From assembly GCA_963763115.1 (NCBI GenBank), contig CAVXNM010000038.1:1-64000 (forward strand): DNA of 64,000 nt, in the 5' to 3' direction. Source of the DNA: CAVQCA01 sp963763115 (GTDB lineage: Bacteria; Pseudomonadota; Gammaproteobacteria; UBA9214). Shown piece by piece: positions 7,838-16,690 of this stretch. The notes under the pieces are model-generated. The model saw nothing but the letters and a program-made list of their open reading frames with translations, did not search any database and had not been told where the DNA came from. Each line of letters begins with the position of its first letter. Position 1 is the stretch's first letter. The position numbers and the translations under genes are program-made.

Positions 7838-8683
7838 TCAGCCAAAGCGCCCGGTGATGTAGTCACGCGTCCGGACATCCACGGGATTCTGGAATATCTG
7901 CTCGGTCTTGCCAACCTCCACGAGGCTGCCGAGATGAAAAAAACCGGTGCGTTGCGACACGCGCGCGGCTTGCTGCATCGAGTGGGTGACGATGATGATG
8001 GTGTAGTTCTCCTTCAATTCCCACATCAGGTCCTCGATCCGGCTGGTCGCGATCGGATCGAGCGCCGAGCAGGGCTCGTCCATCAGCACAACCTCCGGAT
8101 TGATGGAGATGGTGCGCGCGATGCACAGACGCTGCTGCTGGCCGCCTGAGAGGCCAGTGGCCGGATCGTGCAGGCGGTCCTTGACCTCGTCGAACAATCC
8201 GGCCTTGGTCAGGCTGTTGACGACGATCTCCTCCAGGTCGGTGCGTTGCTCGGCGAGGCCATGAATCTTGGGCCCGTAGGCGACATTGTCGAAGACCGAC
8301 TTGGGAAACGGGTTCGGCTTCTGGAACACCATGCCGATGCGGCTTCGCAAAGACACGACATCGACCTTCGGGGCGTAGATATCCTCGCCATCGAGCAGGA
8401 TGGTTCCCGTCACCTGGCAGCCGTCCACCACGTCATTCATGCGGTTCAGACAGCGCAGGAAGGTCGATTTTCCGCATCCCGAAGGCCCGATCAGCGCGGT
8501 CACCTGGCGGGAGTGGATGTCGATGGAGACATCCATCAGCGCCTGTTTCTCCTTGTAGAAGACATTGACGTTGCTTGCGGCGACCTTGGGAATGTGACCG
8601 GCGCGGACCGTGGTGCGGACACTGCTCTTGTCCAGCACCCCGTTGGCCGTGGTGATGTCGTTCATGTAATGGACCCTGTTCAT
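7838..8683 (-). CDS. pstB: Phosphate ABC transporter ATP-binding protein PstB
   Basis: ATPase of the high-affinity phosphate importer, on the cytosolic face of the PstC/PstA channel. Walker A 'GPSGCGKSTFLRCLNRMND', Q-loop 'GMVFQKPNPFPKSVFDNVAYG', signature 'LSGGQQQRLCIAR', Walker B 'VVLMDEPCSALDP' and the switch His in 'IIIVTHSMQQAARV' are all present. Length (281 residues from ATG 8683) is normal with a short N-terminal extension. ATG at 8665 is also possible. The gene starts 11 bp after the pstA stop. Confidence 0.95.
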   Translation of the reverse strand: MNRVHYMNDITTANGVLDKSSVRTTVRAGHIPKVAASNVNVFYKEKQALMDVSIDIHSRQVTALIGPSGCGKSTFLRCLNRMNDVVDGCQVTGTILLDGEDIYAPKVDVVSLRSRIGMVFQKPNPFPKSVFDNVAYGPKIHGLAEQRTDLEEIVVNSLTKAGLFDEVKDRLHDPATGLSGGQQQRLCIARTISINPEVVLMDEPCSALDPIATSRIEDLMWELKENYTIIIVTHSMQQAARVSQRTGFFHLGSLVEVGKTEQIFQNPVDVRTRDYITGRFG

Positions 8684-8694
8684 GTCTCGCAACC

Positions 8695-9957
8695 CTATTC
8701 TACCTTGGTTTGTGTCCGGGAGCGGATGATAACCGCCAGGATATTCATCAGAATCAGAAAACTCATGATCACGATGATGGCCGCCGCCGTCTTTTCGACG
8801 AAGCCACGTTCGGCGCTTTCGGCCCAGAGGTAAATCTGGACCGGCAGGGCAGCCGATGAATCCAGGGGTGTGGCGGGTACACTGGCGATGAACGCCACCA
8901 TGCCGATCATCAGCAGCGGCGCGGTTTCGCCCAGCGCCTGTGCCATGCCGATAATCGTCCCGGTGAGGGTTCCCGGCAGGGCGGCGGGGAGCACCTGATG
9001 GAATACCACCTGCACGGGCGAGGCCCCCAGCGCCATTGCGCCCTGGCGTATGCCCGGGGAAACGGCGCGTATCGAGGAGCGGCAGGAAATGATGATCGTC
9101 GGCAGAGTCATCAAGGCGAGCACGGATCCACCGACCAGGGGTGTACCGCGCGGCAGCCCGAAGAATCCCAGCAGCACCGCCAGACCCAGCAGCCCGAAAA
9201 TGATCGAGGGAACCGCGGCGAGGTTGTTGATATTGGCCTCGATGATGCGTGTGAGGCGATTGTCCGGGGCGAACTCTTCAAGATAGAGGGCGGCGGCGAT
9301 GCCCAGCGGGAAGGAGAGCACAAAACACACCAGCAAGGTAAAGATGGAACCGGTGATTGCGCCGCCGATGCCGGCCAGTTCCGGATAGCGGGAATCGGAA
9401 CCGACGAGGAAACCGGGATTGAAGCGATACTCGATCAGCCCCCGACTGACGAGGCTGTCGAACCAGGTCATCTGTTCTTCGCTCAGCCGGGTGTGCTGGC
9501 CGGTGCGTGGCAAATTTCCCTTGTAGAGCTGGTCGAAATCCGATGCGATCGGCACTTCCATCGACACAGGCTGTCCTATCTGTTCGGGGTGTTCCAGCAC
9601 ATAGTCACGCAGATCGAGTTCGGCGCCCGGACTGAGGATCTGGGCGAGTTCCCGCCTGTCCGGACGCGTAGTCACCTCGGGGAACAGGGCGTACAGGGAA
9701 CGCTTGACGGTGGTGTAATAGTGGCCGTTTTTCAGTTTCTCCGGGCTGTATGGCGTTTCGATTCCCAACTCTTGCGGGTTGAGTTGCAGTTCGAGCTTGA
9801 GCGTGGTGCGGTAGAACCCTGTGAAGCCAGCAGAGACGATCGTCCACACCAGAAACAACAGGGCGCTGACCGCGGTCAGCAATGCCACTATCCCGTAGGA
9901 GCGGAAGCGTTGCTCTGCCCGCAGGCGGCGCCTGACATTCTTGGGACTGACGGTCAT
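8695..9957 (-). CDS. pstA: Phosphate ABC transporter permease PstA
   Basis: Inner-membrane permease subunit of 420 residues. One N-terminal membrane helix (about 24-45) is followed by a roughly 150-residue periplasmic segment containing 'EHPEQIGQPVSMEVPIASDFDQLYKG', then the conserved five-to-six-helix permease core with the EAA-loop 'RQGAMALGASPVQVVFHQVLPAALPG'. The long periplasmic insert is more than the roughly 300 residues of E. coli PstA, but is common in PstA proteins of many gammaproteobacteria. Only two bases separate it from pstC. Confidence 0.93.
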   Translation of the reverse strand: MTVSPKNVRRRLRAEQRFRSYGIVALLTAVSALLFLVWTIVSAGFTGFYRTTLKLELQLNPQELGIETPYSPEKLKNGHYYTTVKRSLYALFPEVTTRPDRRELAQILSPGAELDLRDYVLEHPEQIGQPVSMEVPIASDFDQLYKGNLPRTGQHTRLSEEQMTWFDSLVSRGLIEYRFNPGFLVGSDSRYPELAGIGGAITGSIFTLLVCFVLSFPLGIAAALYLEEFAPDNRLTRIIEANINNLAAVPSIIFGLLGLAVLLGFFGLPRGTPLVGGSVLALMTLPTIIISCRSSIRAVSPGIRQGAMALGASPVQVVFHQVLPAALPGTLTGTIIGMAQALGETAPLLMIGMVAFIASVPATPLDSSAALPVQIYLWAESAERGFVEKTAAAIIVIMSFLILMNILAVIIRSRTQTKVE

Positions 9958-9959
9958 CG

Positions 9960-11336
9960 CTAGTCGTACTGCTCGCGGTACTTTCTGACGATATGCAAAG
10001 CCAGAAAATTCAGCGCCAGGGTGATGCAGAACAGCGTCAGGCCAAGCGCGAAGGCGGCGAGCGTTTTCGGGCTGTCGAATTCCTGGTCGCCGACCAGGAT
10101 GGTGACGATCTGGGTCGTTACGGTCGTGACGCTCGCCAGCGGATTCGCCGTAAGGTTGGCCGCCAGTCCCGCGGCCATGACGACGATCATGGTCTCGCCA
10201 ATGGCACGGGAGACGGCGAGCAGCAGTGCGCCGGCGATACCCGGCAAGGCCGCGGGCAGCAGGACTTTTCGGATGGTCTCGGATTTGGTGGCGCCGAGCG
10301 CCAGCGAGCCATCGCGCAGCGAGTAGGGCACCGCCGTTATGACGTCATCGGAAAGCGAGGAAATGAATGGAATGATCATGATGCCCATCACCAGGCCGGC
10401 GGCCAAGGCGCTCTCGGAAGAGGCATGCAGGCCAAGACTGCCGCTGAACTGGACTATGAGCGGCGCCACGGTCAGCGCCGCGAAAAAGCCGTAGACCACG
10501 GTCGGGATGCCGGCCAGAATCTCCAGTATCGGCTTGGCGACATGACGTATAGCGGGCTGTGCATACTCGGCCAGGTAAATGGCCGAGAACAGACCGATAG
10601 GGACGGCAACCAGCATGGCAATCAGCGCTATCAGCAGGGTCCCGGTAAACAGTGGCACCACACCAAAGGCGCCTGAGCTGCCGACCTGGTCGGCGCGTAT
10701 GGCGATCTGCGGACTCCATTTCAGTCCGAAGAGAAAGTCCAGGAGCGGCACCTGCTGGAAAAAACGCAGCGTCTCCAGTGCCAGCGCCAGGACGATGCTG
10801 ACGGTGGTAAGGATCGCAATGAAAGAACTGGTGAACAGGAACACCCGGACAAAAACCTCGACCTTCTCGCGTGCCGGTAACGCGTTGCTGATGCGCCTGT
10901 AGCCCGACAACAGACCGCCCAGACCGGAGGCGATCAGCAGCACGACCATTAGAATGTCGGACTTTCGGCTCAGCTGCTGGTAGTTCTCGACCGCTTGCCG
11001 CACCGCTTCATCGGCCGCATCCATCGGCAGGACGCCACTGGCCAGATTCTTGATTTCGACGAAGCGGAAGGCCTCATTCGCGGTTATCTGGCCAGTGCTT
11101 TCGGCAAGCGCATGCAGGACGGCGGGACGAATGATCCATGGTTCCACCGCCAGCCAGGCGAACGCGACCGCAAGCATCGGCAGGGCGCACCACAGGGCGT
11201 TGTAAAATCCGTGATAGACAGCTCGTGAACGCGGTCGCGGACCTCCGGCATGATGAGGAACGCGGATCCTGCGCCAGCCGAGCACCCACGAGGTCAGCAC
11301 CAGAATGACAAAGAAAATCGCGAGTTGGGAAAACAT
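9960..11336 (-). CDS. pstC: Phosphate ABC transporter permease PstC
   Basis: Inner-membrane permease partner of PstA, 458 residues. Helices lie at about 5-20 and 50-70, a periplasmic loop follows, then helices at about 130 and 180, and the core permease with the coupling loop 'RDGSLALGATKSETIRKVLLPAALPG'. The N-terminus is extended relative to E. coli PstC (about 320 residues), matching the long PstA. ATG 11336 was chosen with AGGA just upstream; a TTG at 11348 is possible. The gene is separated from pstS by a strong hairpin. Confidence 0.93.
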   Translation of the reverse strand: MFSQLAIFFVILVLTSWVLGWRRIRVPHHAGGPRPRSRAVYHGFYNALWCALPMLAVAFAWLAVEPWIIRPAVLHALAESTGQITANEAFRFVEIKNLASGVLPMDAADEAVRQAVENYQQLSRKSDILMVVLLIASGLGGLLSGYRRISNALPAREKVEVFVRVFLFTSSFIAILTTVSIVLALALETLRFFQQVPLLDFLFGLKWSPQIAIRADQVGSSGAFGVVPLFTGTLLIALIAMLVAVPIGLFSAIYLAEYAQPAIRHVAKPILEILAGIPTVVYGFFAALTVAPLIVQFSGSLGLHASSESALAAGLVMGIMIIPFISSLSDDVITAVPYSLRDGSLALGATKSETIRKVLLPAALPGIAGALLLAVSRAIGETMIVVMAAGLAANLTANPLASVTTVTTQIVTILVGDQEFDSPKTLAAFALGLTLFCITLALNFLALHIVRKYREQYD

Positions 11337-11355
11337 CCTGTCCTGCAAGTCAAAT

Positions 11356-11384
11356 GGTCTCGCCAGTTGCTGACTGGCGGGACC
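11356..11384 (-). promoter_or_regulatory. Intercistronic stem-loop between pstS and pstC
   Basis: A 12-bp stem (GGTCTCGCCAGT against ACTGGCGGGACC, one G-U pair) with a 5-nt loop lies in the 78-bp gap between the pstS stop and the pstC start. There is no long T-run after it in the operon direction, so it is more likely to stabilise the pstS message or attenuate read-through than to terminate fully. Binding proteins are usually made in excess over permeases. Confidence 0.65.
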
Positions 11385-11414
11385 GCAATAAATATTACGA
11401 TGGGGTGCGGATGA

Positions 11415-12413
11415 CTACTTCGTCATCGGCTTGAGGTTCATGGCGCTGCTCTGAACCTCTTTGCGCTTGGCATCAGCCAGGGGCACCAGGCCTGCATCGA
11501 TCAGGTAGCCCTCATCGCCGATCGCATCCTCGCTGACAAACTCATCCACATACTCCTTGAGACCGGGGATGACGCCAACGTGCGCCTTTTTGACATAGAA
11601 GAACAGGGGCCTTGAAATCGGATAGCTGTAGTCCTGTATGTTATCGATGGTTATCTTCACGCCCTCTATGTCGGCCGCCTGGATCTTGTCCATGTTGCTT
11701 TCCAGGTAACTGAAGCCGAAGATGCCGAAGGCCTTGGGGTCGGCCTCGAGCTTCTGCACGATCAGGGTGTCGTTTTCACCCGCCTCGACCGCGGCGCCGT
11801 CTTCGCGTATGACCTCGCAGTCCTTCTTGTTTTTTTCCTTAACCTTGGCCGGGCAGCCCTTCTCCATGACCAGGGCGTTCCAGGCGTCACGCGTGCCCGA
11901 GGTTGGCGGAGGAATCAGTACGCTAATCTTTGCATCCGGGAGCGAAGGCTCGATCTCGTTCCATTTCTTCGGTTTTGGCCCGTGTTCGGCAAGCGCCATC
12001 CAGAGCTGCTTGCGGGTAAGATTCAGCTTGGGGCCCTTGATGCTGTTGGCAAACGCGATGCCGTCATTGCCGATGATTACCTCGACGATGTCCTTGACCC
12101 CGTTCTTCTGGCAATCCTCCCATTCCGATGACTTGATCGCACGCGAGGCATTGGTTACATCCGGGTTGCTCTCGCCCACACCCTGGCAGAACAGCTTCAT
12201 ACCGCCGCCGGTGCCGGTGCTCTCGATAACGGGGGTCTTGAAATTGCCCTTGTTGCCGAAGCGCTCGGCGACTATCGTGGCAAAGGGATAGACCGTCGAT
12301 GAGCCGACAATCTGGATCTGGTCCCTCGCCAGGACGGCGGTAGTTGGCAGGGCGCTCAGCAGGGCAGCGAACGAGGAAATCAACACGATGCTTCTACGGC
12401 TTTTTGACGACAT
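11415..12413 (-). CDS. pstS: Periplasmic phosphate-binding protein PstS
   Basis: Binds phosphate in the periplasm and delivers it to PstCAB. The 332-residue protein has a signal peptide (hydrophobic 9-28, cleavage likely after A29) and the PstS phosphate-site segments 'IVGSSTVYPF' at 35-44, 'STGTGGGMKLFCQG' and 'TSGTRDAW'. The 'GDEGYLIDAGLVPL' C-terminal segment is typical of the type-2 PstS family. GGAGG precedes ATG 12413. It is the first gene of the operon with a PHO-box-like repeat 54 bp upstream. Confidence 0.94.
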   Translation of the reverse strand: MSSKSRRSIVLISSFAALLSALPTTAVLARDQIQIVGSSTVYPFATIVAERFGNKGNFKTPVIESTGTGGGMKLFCQGVGESNPDVTNASRAIKSSEWEDCQKNGVKDIVEVIIGNDGIAFANSIKGPKLNLTRKQLWMALAEHGPKPKKWNEIEPSLPDAKISVLIPPPTSGTRDAWNALVMEKGCPAKVKEKNKKDCEVIREDGAAVEAGENDTLIVQKLEADPKAFGIFGFSYLESNMDKIQAADIEGVKITIDNIQDYSYPISRPLFFYVKKAHVGVIPGLKEYVDEFVSEDAIGDEGYLIDAGLVPLADAKRKEVQSSAMNLKPMTK

Positions 12414-12467
12414 ATATCCTCCAGCGACATAGGTTAAATACGAAACTGCGGGAAGGATGCAGGAGAA

Positions 12468-12485
12468 TTGTTAGCGTTATGTTAG
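12468..12485 (-). promoter_or_regulatory. PHO-box-like direct repeat of pstS operon
   Basis: Read on the minus strand: CTAACAT-AACG-CTAACAA, two 7-mers with the 11-bp period of PhoB sites. Two weaker CAT/CAG-ended repeats continue in phase downstream, and TATTTA (12435-12440) is a possible -10. Location upstream of pstS and neighbouring phoBR support PhoB control. Confidence 0.6.
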
Positions 12486-12602
12486 GCGAGCTTCAGCATT
12501 CCGCGAGGTTCCCGTCGGCTCGGGGTACCCGGCCAATGGCCCGGATTGCCGACAGCCTGAGAACCACAACAAATTGATTATTATGCTAATAATATAGCGG
12601 CA

Positions 12603-14021
12603 TCAATCACCGGGCAGCAGGATAATGAAGGTACTCCCCTGGCCGATGCGGGTTACCACACCCACATCCCCCTGGTGCACGCCGGCGATGTGCTTGACGA
12701 TGGCCAGCCCCAGGCCGGTCCCGCCGAGCTTGCGACTGCGCGCCTTGTCGGCTCGGTAGAAGCGCTCGAACAGGCGCGGTACGTGATGTTCCGGAATCCC
12801 CGGCCCCTGGTCAGCAACGGCGATGCGCACCCTGCGGCCGTCCCGCGCGCCGGACACCTTGACCGTAGTGCGCCCGGGGCTGTACTTGACGGCGTTCTCG
12901 ATGAGGTTGATGACCGCCTGGGTGAGCAGTGAGCGGTCGGCCGTAACCTCGACGTCACCGGAACAGTCGATGATGATAGCGATGTCCTTTTCTTCCGCCC
13001 GGCTGCGACAGGCCTCCCGGCAGGATTCCAGGATATCGCACAGGACATAGTGATCGATGGCCAGCAGTTCATCCAGGGGTGCGCTTTCCAGCCGCGACAG
13101 GGTCAGCAAGTCGTCGATGATGTCGGCCAGGCGGCCGGATTGCCTGGCGATGATCCGCAGGAAACGATTGAGATCCTCGGGATTGTCCCTGGCGCCTTCC
13201 AGCAGGGTTTCCGCGAAACCCTGGATGGAGGTCACCGGTGTCTTCAATTCATGCGAAACGTTGGCGACGAACTCGCGGCGCAGATTTTCCAGGCTGTCGA
13301 GCTGGGTCGCCATCTGGTTCAGCGCAGCGGCCAGCCCGGCGATTTCCCTTACCTGGTAATCGGGCAGCTTGGCGGCAAAACGCCCGTGCGCAAAACGTTC
13401 GGCGCCATGGCGTATCTCCTCCAGTGGCGTGTTGATTTTGCGGTAAACATAGACGCCGACACCGAAGATGATCATGAGCAGCAGCACCAGCAGCAGCAGC
13501 AACTGGTTGAAGAGTTCGCTGAGCAGCTGGTTGATGGAGGACAGCGACAGGGCGGTGCGCACCACCCACCGCGTCTGGACGAGTTCCAGCGGCACCGCGA
13601 CATAGAGCAGGACGGCCTGCAGGGTTTTGCTGTAGCGGATCATCGAGCCGGTGTGACCGTTCATGGCCTGAATGATTTCCGGGCGACCGCGATGGTTCTC
13701 CATGGTGTGGAAGTCGGCATCCGAGTCGCACAATACGACGCCCTGGTCGTTGATCAGGGTGACACGGATCGTCGGATCGGTGCGGTGCAGGGCAAGGCAG
13801 CGATCGGTGTATCCACCGGGATTGATGCCCTCTTTCTCGATGTCCTGGGCAATCCCACGCGCCCGGGCCTCGAGGGTGATTTGGAGCTGATCGATGAAAA
13901 AATCCCGAAAACGGTCCGCCACATACCAGGTGATGGTGAGCAGCGCCACGACGGTAATCGCGACCGACAGGCCGTAATACAACCAGAGTGAGTGCTTGCG
14001 TGGCGTTCTTGTCGTCTTCAC
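12603..14021 (-). CDS. phoR: Phosphate regulon sensor kinase PhoR
   Basis: Membrane histidine kinase, 472 residues. TM1 lies at about 14-34, a periplasmic sensor domain at about 35-170, TM2 at about 174-193, and HAMP at about 193-245. The HisKA box 'FVANVSHELKTPVTSIQGF' puts the phospho-acceptor at H257, followed by HATPase N ('NLIENAVKYSPG'), G1 ('VADQGPGIPEHH') and G2 ('LGGTGLGLAIVKH') boxes. The extended periplasmic domain differs from the short E. coli PhoR and matches the phosphate-linked kinases of many bacteria. It overlaps phoB by four bases (ATGA). Confidence 0.88.
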   Translation of the reverse strand: MKTTRTPRKHSLWLYYGLSVAITVVALLTITWYVADRFRDFFIDQLQITLEARARGIAQDIEKEGINPGGYTDRCLALHRTDPTIRVTLINDQGVVLCDSDADFHTMENHRGRPEIIQAMNGHTGSMIRYSKTLQAVLLYVAVPLELVQTRWVVRTALSLSSINQLLSELFNQLLLLLVLLLMIIFGVGVYVYRKINTPLEEIRHGAERFAHGRFAAKLPDYQVREIAGLAAALNQMATQLDSLENLRREFVANVSHELKTPVTSIQGFAETLLEGARDNPEDLNRFLRIIARQSGRLADIIDDLLTLSRLESAPLDELLAIDHYVLCDILESCREACRSRAEEKDIAIIIDCSGDVEVTADRSLLTQAVINLIENAVKYSPGRTTVKVSGARDGRRVRIAVADQGPGIPEHHVPRLFERFYRADKARSRKLGGTGLGLAIVKHIAGVHQGDVGVVTRIGQGSTFIILLPGD

Positions 14022-14704
14022 TCGAGGAAGCGATAACCGACGCCGCGCACGGTTTCGATATAGCCGGAGTATTCTCTCAGCTTCTTGCGCAACCCGGCGA
14101 TCTGGACATCGATGGCGCGCTCCGTGACGACATAGCCTTCGCCGCGGATGGCATCCATGATCTGGTATCGGGTGAACACCCAGCCCCGGTGGGAGGCCAG
14201 GTAGTAGAGGATGCGAAACTCGCTCGCCGTCAGGTCCAGGGGCTGACCGGCCAGCATCGCCTTGAACTTTTTCGGGTCAATGACGAGATCGTGCGCCTTC
14301 AGGATAGTGGTTTCATCCGGCAGGCTCTGGCCGATGCGGCGCAGCACCGCGCGCACCCGCGACAGCAGGATGTTCGGGCTGAACGGCTTCGCCAGATAAT
14401 CATCCGCGCCCAGCTCCAGTCCGGTGATGATATCGGTCTCCTCCCCTTTGGCGGAGATGATGATGATGGGGACATCGTGTGTCGCCTTGCCTGCCTTGAG
14501 CTGGCGGCAGACCGACAGTCCATCCACGCCGGGCAGCATGAGGTCCAGGAGTATCAGATCGGGTTTGCGCCTGATGGCGCTGGCGAGACCGGTTTCCCCC
14601 GATTCCACCGCCTCGGCCTGAAAACCGTTCTTCTCAAGGTTGTAGACGAGCAGTTCACGAATGTCTTCGTCATCCTCGATGATGAGTATCAGTTGACTGG
14701 TCAT
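14018..14704 (-). CDS. phoB: Phosphate regulon response regulator PhoB
   Basis: OmpR-family activator of phosphate-starvation genes. Receiver domain residues 1-125 contain the acidic pocket E10/D11/D12, phospho-acceptor D54 in 'LILLDLMLPG', and K106 in 'YLAKPFSP'. The winged-helix output domain spans about 135-225 with 'LDLTASEFRILYYLASHRGWVFTRYQIMDAI' and 'ERAIDVQIAGLRKKL'. ATG 14704 starts directly before the receiver strand but has no clear Shine-Dalgarno site; longer starts up to 14803 are possible. It is followed by and coupled to phoR. I see no convincing PHO box upstream of it. Confidence 0.92.
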   Translation of the reverse strand: MTSQLILIIEDDEDIRELLVYNLEKNGFQAEAVESGETGLASAIRRKPDLILLDLMLPGVDGLSVCRQLKAGKATHDVPIIIISAKGEETDIITGLELGADDYLAKPFSPNILLSRVRAVLRRIGQSLPDETTILKAHDLVIDPKKFKAMLAGQPLDLTASEFRILYYLASHRGWVFTRYQIMDAIRGEGYVVTERAIDVQIAGLRKKLREYSGYIETVRGVGYRFLE

Positions 14705-14943
14705 GGAGGAATGGTGCCACAGAAATTCACCCGGGAGAAATCCGGGCGTCAGGGTATGGTGAGATGTATTGCCGGTTGACGGCGTGTATGACGAAGTCTG
14801 CACCCGGTCGGTGGAGCTTCCCGCCGGGCATCCGGAAATCCGCCCGCGAGACGCCTGAAGTGGAGCTGCAACGACCTTGATAAACGGAAAAAACGCCTTG
14901 CCGGGGCGGGTGGCCTCTGGTTAAGGAACGTAATTCGCCGCGG

Positions 14944-15234
14944 CTATTTCGTTTCCTCGGACGGTTTCCGGGCCGGTTGTTCCGGCTCATAGCGGCGAAT
15001 ATTGTATTCGTCCTCGGAAATTTCCTTGATATCAGAGTTCTGAACCGTCACTTCCGTTCCGTTCTGCGCATCGGTGAACCGCACTGCGCCGTCATCAAGG
15101 GTCTTGATATCATCGGCATAGTAAACATCTCCCGTAACGGGATCCTGAATCTGGTAGTAGGTCGTGCAGCCGCCCGCCAGCAAAACGACTGCAAACAATA
15201 GGGGGCGGAAGGCTTTCGCCTGGTATTGCGTCAT
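14944..15234 (-). CDS. Small lipoprotein, unknown function
   Basis: A 96-residue lipoprotein. The signal peptide carries the lipobox 'LLAGGC', so the mature protein begins at the Cys about 23 residues in, followed by 'TTYYQIQDPVTGDVYYADDIK', a short beta-rich domain ('GAVRFTDAQNGTEVTVQNSDIKEI') and an acidic, Pro-rich tail. ATG 15234 has AGGAG about 10 nt upstream; the longer in-frame start at 15312 would bury the signal peptide. Probably anchored in the envelope. It lies between phoB and the CDF gene, as its own transcript or with the following phoB. Confidence 0.75.
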   Translation of the reverse strand: MTQYQAKAFRPLLFAVVLLAGGCTTYYQIQDPVTGDVYYADDIKTLDDGAVRFTDAQNGTEVTVQNSDIKEISEDEYNIRRYEPEQPARKPSEETK

Positions 15235-15416
15235 GACTTTTTTTCTCCTGTGCACCGGCACGCAGCAAGTATAACCCGTCGACTTTTCCAAAACACAGCC
15301 CAACAGACTCACACAAGGACGGCTCTCTGCCGGTTCCGGGTGATCAGGACATGCCCTTCTTCCGCCGGATACCGTTCGTTGCGGACATGAATCCGAGTCC
15401 TGGTCGGGTGCGATAC

Positions 15417-16064
15417 TTACTCACACCTGAGTTTTTGATTGTCACGAAGCCGTTTTTCGTGCAACTCGCCGCGCGCCTCGTGAATAACCCGCAGTGCAGA
15501 GCGGACCACGACCGCCGCGATCAGCAGTCCGATCACGATATCGGGCCAGAGCGTGCCCAGCCAGCTGACCAGTCCGGCCGCGAGCAGCACCCCGATATTG
15601 CCGAGCATGTCGTTGCGCGAGCAGATCCAGGTCGCACGCAGGTTGATGTCCCCGTCGCGGTAACGCGAAAGCAGCAGAAAGCACACACTGTTGACCAGCA
15701 GCGCGATGACACCGAAGATCCCCATGGTGGCGGTATCGGGGAGACCGTCGACAAACAGCTTCACCCCGGCCTCAACGCCCACACCCAGCCCCAGCGCCAG
15801 CTGGAACAGGCCGCTGGTGAGCGCGGCGCGGGCGCGCCAGTGCGCCGCGCGCCCCAAAGCGAACAGGCCGAGCGCATAAACCATGGCATCGGCCAGCATA
15901 TCCAGGGAATCGGCGAGCAGCGCCGTGGATCCGGCCAGCAGGCCGGCGGAAAACTCGACCAGGAACATGACCGCGTTGAGCAACAGGACGATGACGAGCG
16001 TGCGCCGTTCGGCCCCCGTCGCACGGGCCAGTTCACTGCCGCAACAATCTCCGCACCCGCTCAT
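15417..16064 (-). CDS. Cation diffusion facilitator transporter (short form)
   Basis: A 215-residue inner-membrane protein with about six helices that would export divalent metal using the proton gradient. The CDF site is visible in helix II 'ADSLDMLADAMVYAL' (Asp pair) and in helix V 'CSRNDMLGNIGV' (Asn-Asp in place of the common His-Asp). The protein lacks the C-terminal cytosolic domain of larger CDFs and instead has a Cys-rich N-terminus 'MSGCGDCCGSE' that may bind metal. It is divergent from the metal-binding and Cus-type genes, with 143 bp between. Zn, Co or Cd cannot be distinguished here. Confidence 0.8.
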   Translation of the reverse strand: MSGCGDCCGSELARATGAERRTLVIVLLLNAVMFLVEFSAGLLAGSTALLADSLDMLADAMVYALGLFALGRAAHWRARAALTSGLFQLALGLGVGVEAGVKLFVDGLPDTATMGIFGVIALLVNSVCFLLLSRYRDGDINLRATWICSRNDMLGNIGVLLAAGLVSWLGTLWPDIVIGLLIAAVVVRSALRVIHEARGELHEKRLRDNQKLRCE

Positions 16065-16207
16065 CGCCCGATCGCTCCATTCTCCCGTCGTTCGCCAGTA
16101 CTATGCCGCAACCACCCGCCCGATAACAGCTAACAATCACTACTTTGATCATGCCTCGGGTGCCGCTAACTTGATTGTTTCCGGGTATCGGCGATACTCT
16201 TTTCTCC

Positions 16208-16603
16208 ATGGCAGGAATTTTCCACCGGCTGTTGCTCTTTGTTCTCAGCCTCGCGCTGGCGATGACGCCGTTGCGTGGTGCGCTCGGCCATATCCCATTG
16301 TCCACGGCGCCCTCCGAACACCATTGTATGCAGATGTCACACGGCATGCACTCGCCGGGAACACCGGTCGACCACCATGCCATGCCGGGCAGCGGCGACA
16401 GCGGCCATGACTGCAGTCGGGGCTGCAACGGAACCTGCTGCACAGGGGCATGCAGCTGCGTCCATGCCGCAATGGCCATCCCCGTTTCCCTTTGGACATT
16501 GCCGTTGCTGACCACCGCAGCGCGGCATACCCGGTTGTTCCCGGGTTTTACCCAGCGCTCCCTGCCTCCTCCGTTTCGACCTCCCGTCTCCGCTACCAGC
16601 TGA
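16208..16603 (+). CDS. Exported His/Met/Cys-rich protein upstream of cus-type genes
   Basis: A 131-residue protein with an N-terminal membrane or signal segment (about 5-22), followed by a region rich in His, Met and Cys ('HHCMQMSHGMHSPG', 'HHAMPGSGDSGHDC', 'GCNGTCCTGACSC'). Such composition is typical of periplasmic copper-binding proteins, but I cannot assign a named family. A second hydrophobic patch lies at about 85-100. No ribosome-binding site is clear before ATG 16208. It directly precedes the RND efflux operon with 87 bp to the next start and probably belongs to it, possibly sequestering or delivering metal. Confidence 0.6.
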   Translation: MAGIFHRLLLFVLSLALAMTPLRGALGHIPLSTAPSEHHCMQMSHGMHSPGTPVDHHAMPGSGDSGHDCSRGCNGTCCTGACSCVHAAMAIPVSLWTLPLLTTAARHTRLFPGFTQRSLPPPFRPPVSATS

Positions 16604-16690
16604 TTCCGCAGCTCACCGCTGCTGCCCGTGTTTGTGGCAGGCTTTCACGTCTGCCGCCTGATATTCAACAGTTTTGGCAGGGAGATCGCC

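Noticed and set aside
14705..14943. PHO box upstream of phoB
   Set aside because: CGTCATA and CGTCAAC lie 12 bp apart rather than 11 and flanks do not fit; not strong enough to list.
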